Below, piece after piece: positions 33,698 to 40,208 of a stretch of DNA of 40,208 nt. The translations under genes and the position numbers were made by a program. The stretch is taken from NCBI GenBank assembly GCA_025351485.1, contig JANXVU010000094.1:1-40208 (forward strand). Reading direction: 5' to 3'. The DNA is from Candidatus Eiseniibacteriota bacterium (lineage in GTDB: Bacteria; Eisenbacteria; RBG-16-71-46; JACRLI01). Numbering within the stretch: position 1 is the first letter of the stretch; the number at the start of each line of letters is the position of its first letter. The notes beneath the pieces were generated by a model. It saw nothing but the letters and a program-made list of their open reading frames with translations, had not been told where the DNA came from and did not search any database.

Positions 33698-34444
33698 ATG
33701 AGCCACCACTCAGCTTTCATTTTCAGCACCGTCCTCGCGGCCGCCGCTCTGGTGGTGCCCGCGGCCCGCGCCGCCGAAGACACCGGCGCCGCGGTGACCC
33801 TTGCCACTTTTGATGGCATGCAACTCGCTGGAACGTTCTGGGCCCAGAAGGACCAAGCCCCGGCGGTTCTGCTCCTGCACCAGGTGGGGGGCAGCAAGAG
33901 CGACTGGGGCCCGCTTCCATCGGAGCTCCACGCCCATGGCTTCAACGTGCTGGCGCTCGACTTTCGGGGCCACGGAGAAAGCGCCACCCAGGCCGGCCGC
34001 CGGCTGACCCCCGACGATTTTGCCGACAAGGACTGGCGCGCCCTGAGCGGCGATGTGCTGGGTGCCGTGGAATGGTTGGCCAAGCAGCCATCCGTGGATT
34101 CGGGCCACTTGAGCATGGTGGGCGCGAGCATCGGAGCAAATCTGGCCCTGACCGAGGGCGCCGTGGACAAGCGCGTCCGCACGCTGGTGCTGCTTTCTCC
34201 GGGCCTGGACTACAAGGGCATCAAGACCGAGCGGGCCATGGAAAAGTGGGGCACCCGGCCGGTGCTCCTGGTGGCATCCGACGGCGACACCTACTCGGCG
34301 GGAAGCGTGAACCGCCTGAGTTCGCTGGCCGCCGGACGCCGGGCCTCCAAGCTCTTCAAGGGAGCCGCCCACGGCGCGGCCATGCTGGGAGTCGAGCCCA
34401 CGCTCAAGGTCCAGATTTCAGGCTGGCTGCAACAGAACCGCTAG
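33698..34444 (+). CDS. Secreted alpha/beta hydrolase
   Basis: 248 residues from the ATG at 33698, three bases after a GAGGTAACC Shine-Dalgarno; the upstream ATG at 33632 gives no signal peptide. A signal peptide (SAFIFSTVLAAAALVVPAARA) is followed by the hydrolase fold: VLLLHQVGGSKSDW (oxyanion strand), LDFRGHGES, the nucleophile elbow GASIGAN (S144), an Asp in ASDGDTYSAG and the His in KGAAHGAAML. The dienelactone-hydrolase-like branch of the fold is likely; the substrate, an ester or thioester in the periplasm, is unknown. A strong terminator ends the transcript. Confidence 0.85.
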   Translation: MSHHSAFIFSTVLAAAALVVPAARAAEDTGAAVTLATFDGMQLAGTFWAQKDQAPAVLLLHQVGGSKSDWGPLPSELHAHGFNVLALDFRGHGESATQAGRRLTPDDFADKDWRALSGDVLGAVEWLAKQPSVDSGHLSMVGASIGANLALTEGAVDKRVRTLVLLSPGLDYKGIKTERAMEKWGTRPVLLVASDGDTYSAGSVNRLSSLAAGRRASKLFKGAAHGAAMLGVEPTLKVQISGWLQQNR

Positions 34445-34464
34445 CGTCGTTTGCAACGAATCCG

Positions 34465-34493
34465 GGGCCTGGCGCCGAGCGCCGGGCCCTTTT
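34465..34493 (+). terminator. Rho-independent terminator after the alpha/beta hydrolase
   Basis: GGGCCTGGCGC (34465-34475) pairs with GCGCCGGGCCC (34479-34489) over 11 pairs including one T-G, loop CGA, followed by TTTT (34490-34493). It starts 21 bases after the stop codon, and is among the clearest terminators in the window. Confidence 0.85.
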
Positions 34494-34547
34494 CGTCTGA
34501 TTTGTTCCACCTCCAACTTCCACACCCGATTCGAGGTTCCGCGCTCC

Positions 34548-36503
34548 ATGTCCGTGCTCCGCGTTCAGTCCGTGTCCCGCCACTTCTCGGGCACCTATAT
34601 CCTGGAAGACGTGAACTGGCAGATTCCGGCCGGCACTCGCTGGGGGCTGGTGGGCCGCAACGGCGCGGGCAAGACGACCCTGCTCCGGATCATCGCCGGG
34701 GAGCTGGAAGCCAGCGCCGGTACCATCTGGAAGCAGCCCGGGTTGCGCATGGCCGTGCACCGGCAGCTCGAGACCGAGGTGGATCCCACCATGCCCGCTC
34801 GCCAGGCCGTGGCCGCGGGCCTCGCCTCGCTCTCGGAGGTGGAGGCCGAGCTGGAGGAACTCCACCAGGTGCTGCCCACGCTCACGCCCGAGAGCGAGGA
34901 CGCCCACGAGATCCTCGAGCGGCTGGGGCATCTTCAAGAAGTCTACCAGCGCGAGGGCGGCTACTCGCTGGATTCGCGCATCGAGCGGGCGCTGGGGGAG
35001 ATCGGCCTGGCCGAATCTTCCTGGGACAAGCCCATGGGCCAGCTCTCGGGAGGGCAGCGTACCCGCGTGCGGCTGGCGCGCCTGTGGCTCTCCGATCCCG
35101 ACCTGCTGCTGCTGGACGAGCCCACCAACCACCTGGATCTCGAGACCACCGAGTGGCTGGAGGAGCGACTGGAGAATTTCCGCGGCACGATGGTCCTGAT
35201 CTCGCACGATCGCGCGTTCCTGGACGCGCTGGTGGACCATGTGGCCGAGGTGGAGAACAAGGGCGTGACCATCTACGAAGGCGACTACACCACCTACCAG
35301 GAAGAGAAGGCCGAGCGGCTGGCGCTGGCCCAGCGGGCCTACGAGACGGAGCGCAAGGACCGCGCCCGGGTCGAGGACTTCATCCGGCGCAACCTCGCCG
35401 GGCAGAAGACCAAACAGGCCAAGTCGCGCCGCAAGCAACTGGAGCGGCGCAAGGTGCTGGCGCGCCCGGCCACGGAAAAGAACGCCGCCGACCTGCGGTT
35501 CTTCGATCCGCCGCCCTCCGGCGAACAGGTGCTGATCGGCAAGGGGCTCACGCGGCGATACGGCGACCACAAGGTGATCGATGCGGTGAACATCAAGGTC
35601 ATGCGCGGCGAGCACATCGGGATCGTCGGGCCCAACGGGTGCGGAAAGACCACGCTCTTGAAGATGCTGGCGGGCCGGGACGCCCAGGATGCCGGCGAGC
35701 TTCTCCGGGGCAGCCGCATGAAGCTGGCCTACTACGACCAGCGTCACGACACCCTGGAATCCAACCGCAGCGTGCTGGACGAGATCTGGACCATCTATCC
35801 GCTGGAAACCCAGGAGACCATGCGCACCTTCCTGGGCCGGTTCGACTTTCGGGGCGACGAGGTGTTCCGCCCGGTCTCCACCATGTCGGGCGGCGAGAAG
35901 AGCCGGTTGGCGCTGGCCAAGCTGATCCTGTCCGGGGCCAACGTGCTGCTCCTGGACGAGCCCACCAACCACCTGGACCTGGCCAGCCAGGAGCGGCTCG
36001 CGCAGGCGCTCACGCTGTTCACCGGAACCCTGCTGCTGGTGAGCCACGACCGCTATCTGCTGGACCAGCTGGTGGACAAGCTGTGGATCGTCGGGGGCGG
36101 CAAGGTGCGGGTTTTCGACGGCACGTATTCGGAGTGGCGCGAGAGGCGCGAGGCCGAGGAGCCGGCGGCCGCCTCCGTCATCAAGCCGCCACAGGCGTCC
36201 TCGAAGTCAAGAGGAGGGCAGAAGTCGCCCGAGTCGAGGGAAAAGCAGAAGGCGCCCGCGCCCCGCGGCGCCGCACTCAAGAAGGATGGCATGGACGCCC
36301 GTCGGCGCCAGAAGCAGCGCGAAAAACTGGAGGGCCGGATCGAGAAGGCGGAGAAGCGCAAGGAAGAGATGCAGCACGAGATGGCCGATCCCGAGCACGC
36401 CATGAACTGGGTCAAGCTGGGGCAGATGCAGGAACAGTTCGAATTGTTGAAGAAGGAGCTGGACGAGCATTACGCGCGGTGGGCCGAGCTGGCCGAGGAT
36501 TGA
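34548..36503 (+). CDS. ABC-F family ATPase (Uup/EttA-like)
   Basis: 651 residues from the ATG at 34548. Two ATPase cassettes lack membrane parts: Walker A GRNGAGKTT (near 37), signature LSGGQRTRVRLARL (near 166), Walker B LLLLDEPTNHLDLE (near 187), then GPNGCGKTT (near 362), MSGGEKSRLALAKL (near 447) and VLLLDEPTNHLDL (near 467). The linker near 280-310 (EDFIRRNLAGQKTKQAKSRRKQLERR) is the P-site-tRNA interaction motif region. A basic, Ala/Lys-rich C-terminal tail ends in a coiled coil (KLEGRIEKAEKRKEEMQHEM), as in Uup. Such proteins act on ribosomes or DNA. An ABC-F protein with a tail of this kind could be Uup or another subgroup. The gene stands alone, converging with the srkA-like gene 18 bases later. 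Confidence 0.92.
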   Translation: MSVLRVQSVSRHFSGTYILEDVNWQIPAGTRWGLVGRNGAGKTTLLRIIAGELEASAGTIWKQPGLRMAVHRQLETEVDPTMPARQAVAAGLASLSEVEAELEELHQVLPTLTPESEDAHEILERLGHLQEVYQREGGYSLDSRIERALGEIGLAESSWDKPMGQLSGGQRTRVRLARLWLSDPDLLLLDEPTNHLDLETTEWLEERLENFRGTMVLISHDRAFLDALVDHVAEVENKGVTIYEGDYTTYQEEKAERLALAQRAYETERKDRARVEDFIRRNLAGQKTKQAKSRRKQLERRKVLARPATEKNAADLRFFDPPPSGEQVLIGKGLTRRYGDHKVIDAVNIKVMRGEHIGIVGPNGCGKTTLLKMLAGRDAQDAGELLRGSRMKLAYYDQRHDTLESNRSVLDEIWTIYPLETQETMRTFLGRFDFRGDEVFRPVSTMSGGEKSRLALAKLILSGANVLLLDEPTNHLDLASQERLAQALTLFTGTLLLVSHDRYLLDQLVDKLWIVGGGKVRVFDGTYSEWRERREAEEPAAASVIKPPQASSKSRGGQKSPESREKQKAPAPRGAALKKDGMDARRRQKQREKLEGRIEKAEKRKEEMQHEMADPEHAMNWVKLGQMQEQFELLKKELDEHYARWAELAED

Positions 36504-36521
36504 GGCCGAACCGGACCCGGG

Positions 36522-37505
36522 CTAGGAGAATCCCTTCAGCACGCTGAGCTGCTCCATCAGGTCCTGGGTCTCCTGCTGCCAGTAGCGCGGGGTTCCGAAG
36601 TTGGGGAACACCCGCTTGAACGCGGCGTCCTCCCAGCGCTTCGCCACCCAGGTGGTGTAGTGGATGTAGCGCAGCGCCCGCAGCGCCTCCACCAGCTTCA
36701 ACGAGTCCTCGTCGAAGTCCCGCAGCGCCGAATAGCCCTCCAGGAAGATCTTCCGCTGCCGAAGGCCCTCTTCGTCGCGGCCCGGCACCAGCAGCCACAC
36801 GTCCTGCACCGGCGGGCCGTTCAGCATGTCATCGAAATCCACGAACATGAAGTCGCGACCGTTCCAAAGCAGATTCCCCGGGTGACAGTCGCCGTGAATG
36901 CGCTGGATGGCCATTCCCGCGAACAGCGGTTCGATGGCCTGCAGCACCTCGCCCGCCACCGCCATGTAGCGCGCGCGGATGTTCTCGGGAAGCTGGCCGG
37001 AGCGGTTGAGGAATTCCAGGTTGTCCCGCCCGTAGCTCAGCGGCGAAATGGTCATGCGGTGCGGCGCCGGGCGGCGCGAACCCACGATGTGCAGGCGAGC
37101 CAGCAGGCTCCCGAGGAGCCGCAGTTCTTCGTCCCCCAGTTCTTCTACCGGGCGGCCGGGGGAGCGGGGGAATACGGCGAACAGGATGCCCTCGGTCAGG
37201 CCCAGGGTGGTTCCGTCGGCAAAGGCGATGGGCGGGACCACCGGGACCTCTTCCTCGGCCAGGTCCGCCAGGAAGGCGTGCTCGTCCAGGATGGTTTCCC
37301 GCGACCAGCGGCCGGGGCGGTAGAACTTGGCCACCACCCGGCTGTCGTCCTCCAGCTCCACGTCGTACACCCGGTTTTCCATGGAGTTCAGTGCCACCAC
37401 CCGGCCCGTGGCGCGCTTGCCCAGGGTTTCCACGGCCTCCAGGATCCGCTCCGGGGTCAGTTGATAGAAGGATTCGGACAGGGCCGATGGGGTTGGAATT
37501 TCCAT
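36522..37505 (-). CDS. srkA: Serine/threonine kinase of the SrkA/YihE (RdoA) family
   Basis: 327 residues from the ATG at 37505. The kinase-like fold is intact: the N-lobe VVAKFYRPGRWSRETILDEHAFLADLAEEEVPVVPPI (Lys and Glu as in YihE), the catalytic loop IHGDCHPGNLLW (near 202-213) and the metal motif FVDFDDMLNGPPVQDVW. Length agrees with E. coli YihE (328). The E. coli protein phosphorylates substrates in the stress-induced death pathway and protects cells after envelope and DNA damage. No promoter was recognised in the GC-rich region upstream (37506-37629), which holds several short inverted repeats but no gene. Confidence 0.9.
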   Translation of the reverse strand: MEIPTPSALSESFYQLTPERILEAVETLGKRATGRVVALNSMENRVYDVELEDDSRVVAKFYRPGRWSRETILDEHAFLADLAEEEVPVVPPIAFADGTTLGLTEGILFAVFPRSPGRPVEELGDEELRLLGSLLARLHIVGSRRPAPHRMTISPLSYGRDNLEFLNRSGQLPENIRARYMAVAGEVLQAIEPLFAGMAIQRIHGDCHPGNLLWNGRDFMFVDFDDMLNGPPVQDVWLLVPGRDEEGLRQRKIFLEGYSALRDFDEDSLKLVEALRALRYIHYTTWVAKRWEDAAFKRVFPNFGTPRYWQQETQDLMEQLSVLKGFS

Positions 37506-37629
37506 GGGTCCACCATCGCACGCCGCGCGGGAGGAGGCAAGGGTGGCCCGGCCCGGGGAAGGCGGCCGGGACGCGCCCGGGGAGGTGCCGACGAACTTCC
37601 GGGGGCCCTCCGGCCGGGCCTGCCGGGGT

Positions 37630-37659
37630 TTGGCGGGGCCCGCCGGAATGTGCTAGATT
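37630..37659 (+). promoter_or_regulatory. Candidate promoter of ctaA-ctaB
   Basis: TTGGCG (37630-37635) is followed after 18 bases by TAGATT (37654-37659). Each box matches consensus at four or so positions. Transcription would start near 37666, leaving a leader of about 72 bases before the ATG at 37738. Confidence 0.45.
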
Positions 37660-37737
37660 CCGGCCATACCTGAGCTTCGCCCGCTATTTTGGCTGCCCTC
37701 CCGGGCGGACCGACCGTGAAAGGATCCATTCCGCTTC

Positions 37738-38676
37738 ATGACCCAGACCCCGTCGCCGTTCCGCAGCGTGGAGCGGCTCTCGTTCCTGCTCACGCTCCTG
37801 ACTTACGGCCTGGTCGTGCTCGGGAACATGGTTCGCTCCACCAACTCCGGACTCTCGTACCTGACCTGGCCGCTGTACAACGGCAGGGTGATCCCGGACC
37901 GGGAGTTCCATGTCCTGATGGAGTTCTCGCACCGGGCGGTGGCGGGCGCCGTATCGGTATTGCTGCTGGCGCTGGCCGGGCTGATCCTGAAAGACTCCGC
38001 GACCCGGGCCCGCCTGGGCGGACTTCTGGCGGTCGCAGTGGGACTGATCCTGGCCCAGATCCTCCTGGGAGCCCTGACGGTGTGGAAGCTGCTCGCTCCG
38101 GTGGTGGTCACAGGCCATCTGGCCACGGCCCAGCTGCTCCTGGTCACGCTGCTCCTGATCCACTTTTCCGCCCGCCGCGAACTTGGCTCGCTCCTGCCCG
38201 GGGTCGATCCCGAGCCCGCGGGCCTCAGGACGCTGTTCTCGCTGGCCTGCGTCACTGCCTACGGGCAGATCCTGCTGGGCGGCCTGGTCAGTTCCAACCG
38301 CGCGGGGCTCGCAGTCCCGGACTTTCCCACCGCCAACGGGCAGTGGTTTCCGCCGCTGCAGGGCCTGGTGGGACTCCAGATGTTGCACCGCTTCGGCGGG
38401 TACATCCTGGCCGTGGTGCTGATCACATGCGCGGTGCGCGCATCCCGGAGCCCCCGGCGAGCGGTGCGCGTTTCGGCGGCGGCCCTGGCGGCGCTGGTGC
38501 TCCTCCAGATCCTGCTCGGGGCGCTCAACGTGCTGTGGCGGATCCCGGTGTGGCTCACCGCCCTGCACCTCGCCACCGCGACCGCCATCCTGGCGTTGTG
38601 CGTGGCCACCACGTACCGCCTGTCGCTGGCACACGAGGCCCCGGCGCCCGCTTCGCGCCTGGCGGTGGCGCGATGA
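37738..38676 (+). CDS. ctaA: Heme A synthase (CtaA/COX15 family)
   Basis: 312 residues from the ATG at 37738. Eight membrane helices with four conserved heme-ligand histidines in the known positions: EFSHRAVAG, VTGHLATAQ, QMLHRFGGY and TALHLATAT. The STNSGLSYLTWPLYNG segment and AGLAVPDFPTANGQWFPPL are the twin entry loops of the COX15 family; the second is close to canonical, the first diverges (YLTWPL). It oxidises heme O to heme A, so an aa3-type cytochrome oxidase should be encoded elsewhere. AAAGGA lies 13 bases upstream, an unusually long gap. ctaB starts four bases inside its stop (ATGA). Confidence 0.9.
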   Translation: MTQTPSPFRSVERLSFLLTLLTYGLVVLGNMVRSTNSGLSYLTWPLYNGRVIPDREFHVLMEFSHRAVAGAVSVLLLALAGLILKDSATRARLGGLLAVAVGLILAQILLGALTVWKLLAPVVVTGHLATAQLLLVTLLLIHFSARRELGSLLPGVDPEPAGLRTLFSLACVTAYGQILLGGLVSSNRAGLAVPDFPTANGQWFPPLQGLVGLQMLHRFGGYILAVVLITCAVRASRSPRRAVRVSAAALAALVLLQILLGALNVLWRIPVWLTALHLATATAILALCVATTYRLSLAHEAPAPASRLAVAR

Positions 38677-39599
38677 GAAGCCTTGCCGCCGCGCGCACCG
38701 GCTGGTCGCGCCTCCCGCTGGCCTACGTCGAACTGACCAAGCCGCGCATCGTGATGCTGGTGATCATGACCGGCGTGCCGGCCATGCTGATCGCCGCTCG
38801 TGGCTTTCCCGCGCCCACCGTGTTCTGGGGCGCGCTCCTGGGCACCGCCCTCGCGGCGGCCTCCGCGGCGTCGTTCAATCACTACTACGACCGGGACATC
38901 GACGCCCTGATGGTCCGCACGGCCGCGCGCCCGCTGCCCGCCGGGATTCTTCCGCCACCCCAGGCGCTGGTGTTCGGTTTCGTGCTGGCGGCCCTGTCGC
39001 TCCTGGTGCTGCTCGCCACCACCAACGTGCTGGCGGCCGCCATCGCGATGTTCTCGATCTTCTACTACGCGGTGGTCTACACCATCTGGCTCAAGCGCAG
39101 CACGCCCCAGAACATCGTGATCGGGGGGGCGGCGGGCGCCTCGGCCCCTCTGATCGCGTGGGCGGCGGTGACCGGCCACATCGGCCTCGCGGCGGTGCTC
39201 CAGGCCTTGATCGTGTTCCTGTGGACGCCGCCCCACTTCTGGGCGCTGGCGCTCTACCGCAGCGACGACTACGAGGCCGCGGGCATCCCGATGCTCCCGG
39301 TCACTCACGGGCACGTGGAAACACGCCGCCGGATCCTGCTCTATTCGCTGGTGCTCGTGGGAGTCACGCTGGGGCTGGGGATGATCGGGGCCGCCGGGTG
39401 GGTGTATGACATCTCGGCTTCGCTGCTCGGGCTGGGCTTCCTGTACTACGCGTTCCAGCTGTATCGCACCGGCGCGGAAATGTTTGCCGTGAAGCTGTTC
39501 CGCTATTCGATCCTGTATCTGTTCATGCTCTTCGTCATGATGACCGTGGACGCGGCCCTCCGCGCGGGCGCCGGGCTGCATCTGTTCGGGCGGCTCTAG
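38673..39599 (+). CDS. ctaB: Protoheme IX farnesyltransferase (heme O synthase)
   Basis: 308 residues. The ATG at 38673 overlaps the ctaA stop (ATGA); the long frame upstream (from 37689) is ctaA shadow. Nine membrane helices and both Asp-rich prenyl-diphosphate sites are visible: NHYYDRDIDALMVRTAARPLP (residues 60-80) and YRSDDYEAAGIPMLPV (near 205). WTPPHFWALAL is the diagnostic heme O synthase motif between them. It attaches farnesyl to heme B, the substrate of ctaA's pathway. A weak six-pair stem (CGCGTC/GACGCG, 39600-39625) lies just after the stop. Confidence 0.95.
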   Translation: MRSLAAARTGWSRLPLAYVELTKPRIVMLVIMTGVPAMLIAARGFPAPTVFWGALLGTALAAASAASFNHYYDRDIDALMVRTAARPLPAGILPPPQALVFGFVLAALSLLVLLATTNVLAAAIAMFSIFYYAVVYTIWLKRSTPQNIVIGGAAGASAPLIAWAAVTGHIGLAAVLQALIVFLWTPPHFWALALYRSDDYEAAGIPMLPVTHGHVETRRRILLYSLVLVGVTLGLGMIGAAGWVYDISASLLGLGFLYYAFQLYRTGAEMFAVKLFRYSILYLFMLFVMMTVDAALRAGAGLHLFGRL

Positions 39600-39615
39600 C
39601 GCGTCCGGTTCTTCC

Positions 39616-39846
39616 TCAAGACGCGGGCTTCATGCCGGTGGCCACCCCCATCACGAACCGGATGAGCACCGGGTCGCCCGGCTTTGAAGTGCCCTGGACG
39701 TCGGTGCTCCCGAGGCGCGCGCGCCGGTTCAAACCCGGCTCGTCTTCCAGGCTGAACACTACGTCCAGGTACTTCTGCCCGTGGATGTCAACCGGTAGCA
39801 CGCCCTTCAGTTCGGCCCGTTTTTCCACGGGGAGCAACAGGGACAT
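39616..39846 (-). CDS. Small protein of unknown function, 76 residues
   Basis: The ATG at 39846 follows a strong GGAGGG by six bases, and a promoter-like pair lies just above, so the gene is probably real. The longer frame to 40185 lacks a Shine-Dalgarno and crosses the promoter. The product starts MSLLLPVEKRAELKGVLPVD and ends VLIRFVMGVATGMKPAS; beta-rich middle with a NRRARLGSTDVQG turn. No signal peptide, membrane helix or metal motif. A resemblance to the end of a PilZ domain (RR...D..G..V.IRF) was considered; the needed RxxxR and DxSxxG motifs are not convincing. It converges with ctaB. Confidence 0.6.
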   Translation of the reverse strand: MSLLLPVEKRAELKGVLPVDIHGQKYLDVVFSLEDEPGLNRRARLGSTDVQGTSKPGDPVLIRFVMGVATGMKPAS

Positions 39847-39881
39847 CGGCAACCCTCCTCTGTAGATGATTCTATTGCAAT

Positions 39882-39909
39882 ATTTTAGAGTGTACGGCCG
39901 CGGTGTCCG
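39882..39909 (-). promoter_or_regulatory. Candidate promoter of the 76-residue gene
   Basis: On the minus strand CGGACA (39909-39904) is followed after 16 bases by TAAAAT (39887-39882). The palindrome ATTGCAAT (39874-39881) lies at the expected start site and could be an operator. This A+T-rich patch is unusual in the region. Confidence 0.45.
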
Positions 39910-40008
39910 CGTTCGGCAACGGCGTGATCCGATGGCATGGTAGCAGAGTTCCGAGTCGCCTTCGATGCCACCATGCGCTGGGCGAGGGAGCCCGGGACTG
40001 CCGTCGGT

Positions 40009-40037
40009 TTGACGCTCTTCGGCGCTCCCGCTAGAAT
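40009..40037 (+). promoter_or_regulatory. Sigma-70 promoter of the MFS gene
   Basis: TTGACG (40009-40014) and TAGAAT (40032-40037) are spaced by exactly 17 bases, each matching consensus at five of six positions. Transcription would start near 40044, about 42 bases before the start codon. Confidence 0.65.
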
Positions 40038-40085
40038 CCCCATCAGGCCGCACTTCCGCTTCCGCAACACGAACGGAGACCCGCA

Positions 40086-40208
40086 CTGGATTACACCAAC
40101 GACCCGCCCCGCATCCTGCGCGCCCTGCGGCACCGCAACTTCCGGCTGTTCTTCGCCGGCCAACTGATCTCCCTGGTCGGGACATGGATGCAGAGCGTCG
40201 CCCAGATC
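40086..40208 (+). CDS. N-terminal 41 codons of an MFS transporter (3' end outside window)
   Basis: The frame runs to the right edge. After a TAG at about 40030 there is no ATG, GTG or TTG in frame; the best start is CTG at 40086, seven bases after GGAG. The product, [20 protein letters not shown] then [19 protein letters not shown], is the opening of MFS_3 (EntS-like) exporters: a basic RHRNFR patch, then the first membrane helix with the GTWMQ motif that starts many such proteins. Substrate unknown. Confidence 0.75.
   Translation, partial: MDYTNDPPRILRALRHRNFRLFFAGQLISLVGTWMQSVAQI

Noticed and set aside
23708-39880. TTGCAA occurs in four intergenic patches (near 23718, 33638, 34451, 39875), suggesting a shared operator.
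   Set aside because: In this base composition about three copies are expected by chance in the window, and the surrounding bases do not agree. Kept only as a local note at two promoters.
39937-40167. Plus-strand 76-codon frame starting at 39937.
   Set aside because: It covers the MFS promoter and start in another frame, has no ribosome site and no recognisable product.

Overview
The window reads as chromosome from a high-GC (roughly two-thirds G+C by eye), diderm, aerobic bacterium of the FCB superphylum, most likely Candidatus Eisenbacteria or a close relative. Four things point there: a carboxypeptidase-regulatory-domain TonB receptor next to a PorV/PorQ-type barrel, secreted proteins with FlgD-like/type IX secretion sorting domains, a GWxTD-domain protein, and a right-handed beta-helix protein with a short terminal tail. 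The lineage is inferred from gene content; no rRNA or tRNA gene was seen. No CRISPR array, insertion sequence or prophage was found.

Layout. Positions 1-11.9 kb hold cell-surface and secreted proteins: the end of an outer-membrane barrel, a secreted TPR protein, an M23 peptidase with SLH repeats, a GT87-type membrane glycosyltransferase, a beta-helix protein translationally coupled to a large M6 metalloprotease, and a GWxTD protein coupled to an NlpC/P60 hydrolase. Positions 11.9-19.3 kb form one transcription unit: a TonB-dependent receptor, a ~1,000-residue secreted protein with a C-terminal sorting-like domain, and a PorV/PorQ barrel. It has a promoter and structured leader in front, intercistronic hairpins inside and a terminator behind. 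Then come a class C penicillin-binding protein (S13), a glutamate dehydrogenase on the opposite strand and a rhomboid protease with a TPR tail.

Positions 23.7-33.6 kb are a tightly packed unit for rod-shape and envelope synthesis: mreB, mreC, mreD, mrdA (PBP2), rodA, lgt, aroE, comF, yjbQ, rarA, mostly overlapping or nearly touching. An alpha/beta hydrolase with its own terminator follows. After it come an ABC-F ATPase, an SrkA/YihE-like kinase on the minus strand, the heme A pathway pair ctaA-ctaB (which implies an aa3-type oxidase elsewhere), a 76-residue unknown protein and the first 41 codons of an MFS transporter at the right edge.

How it works together. The mre unit makes the cell wall, and the M23, NlpC/P60 and S13 enzymes remodel or recycle it. 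Lgt would serve lipoproteins, possibly including the beta-helix protein, which has a lipobox-like site. The TonB receptor, sorted protein and PorV-like barrel look like an uptake or surface-display module using type IX secretion, although no T9SS core genes lie in this window. Many start codons are GTG or TTG, and the best -35/-10 pairs fit the usual housekeeping sigma factor.
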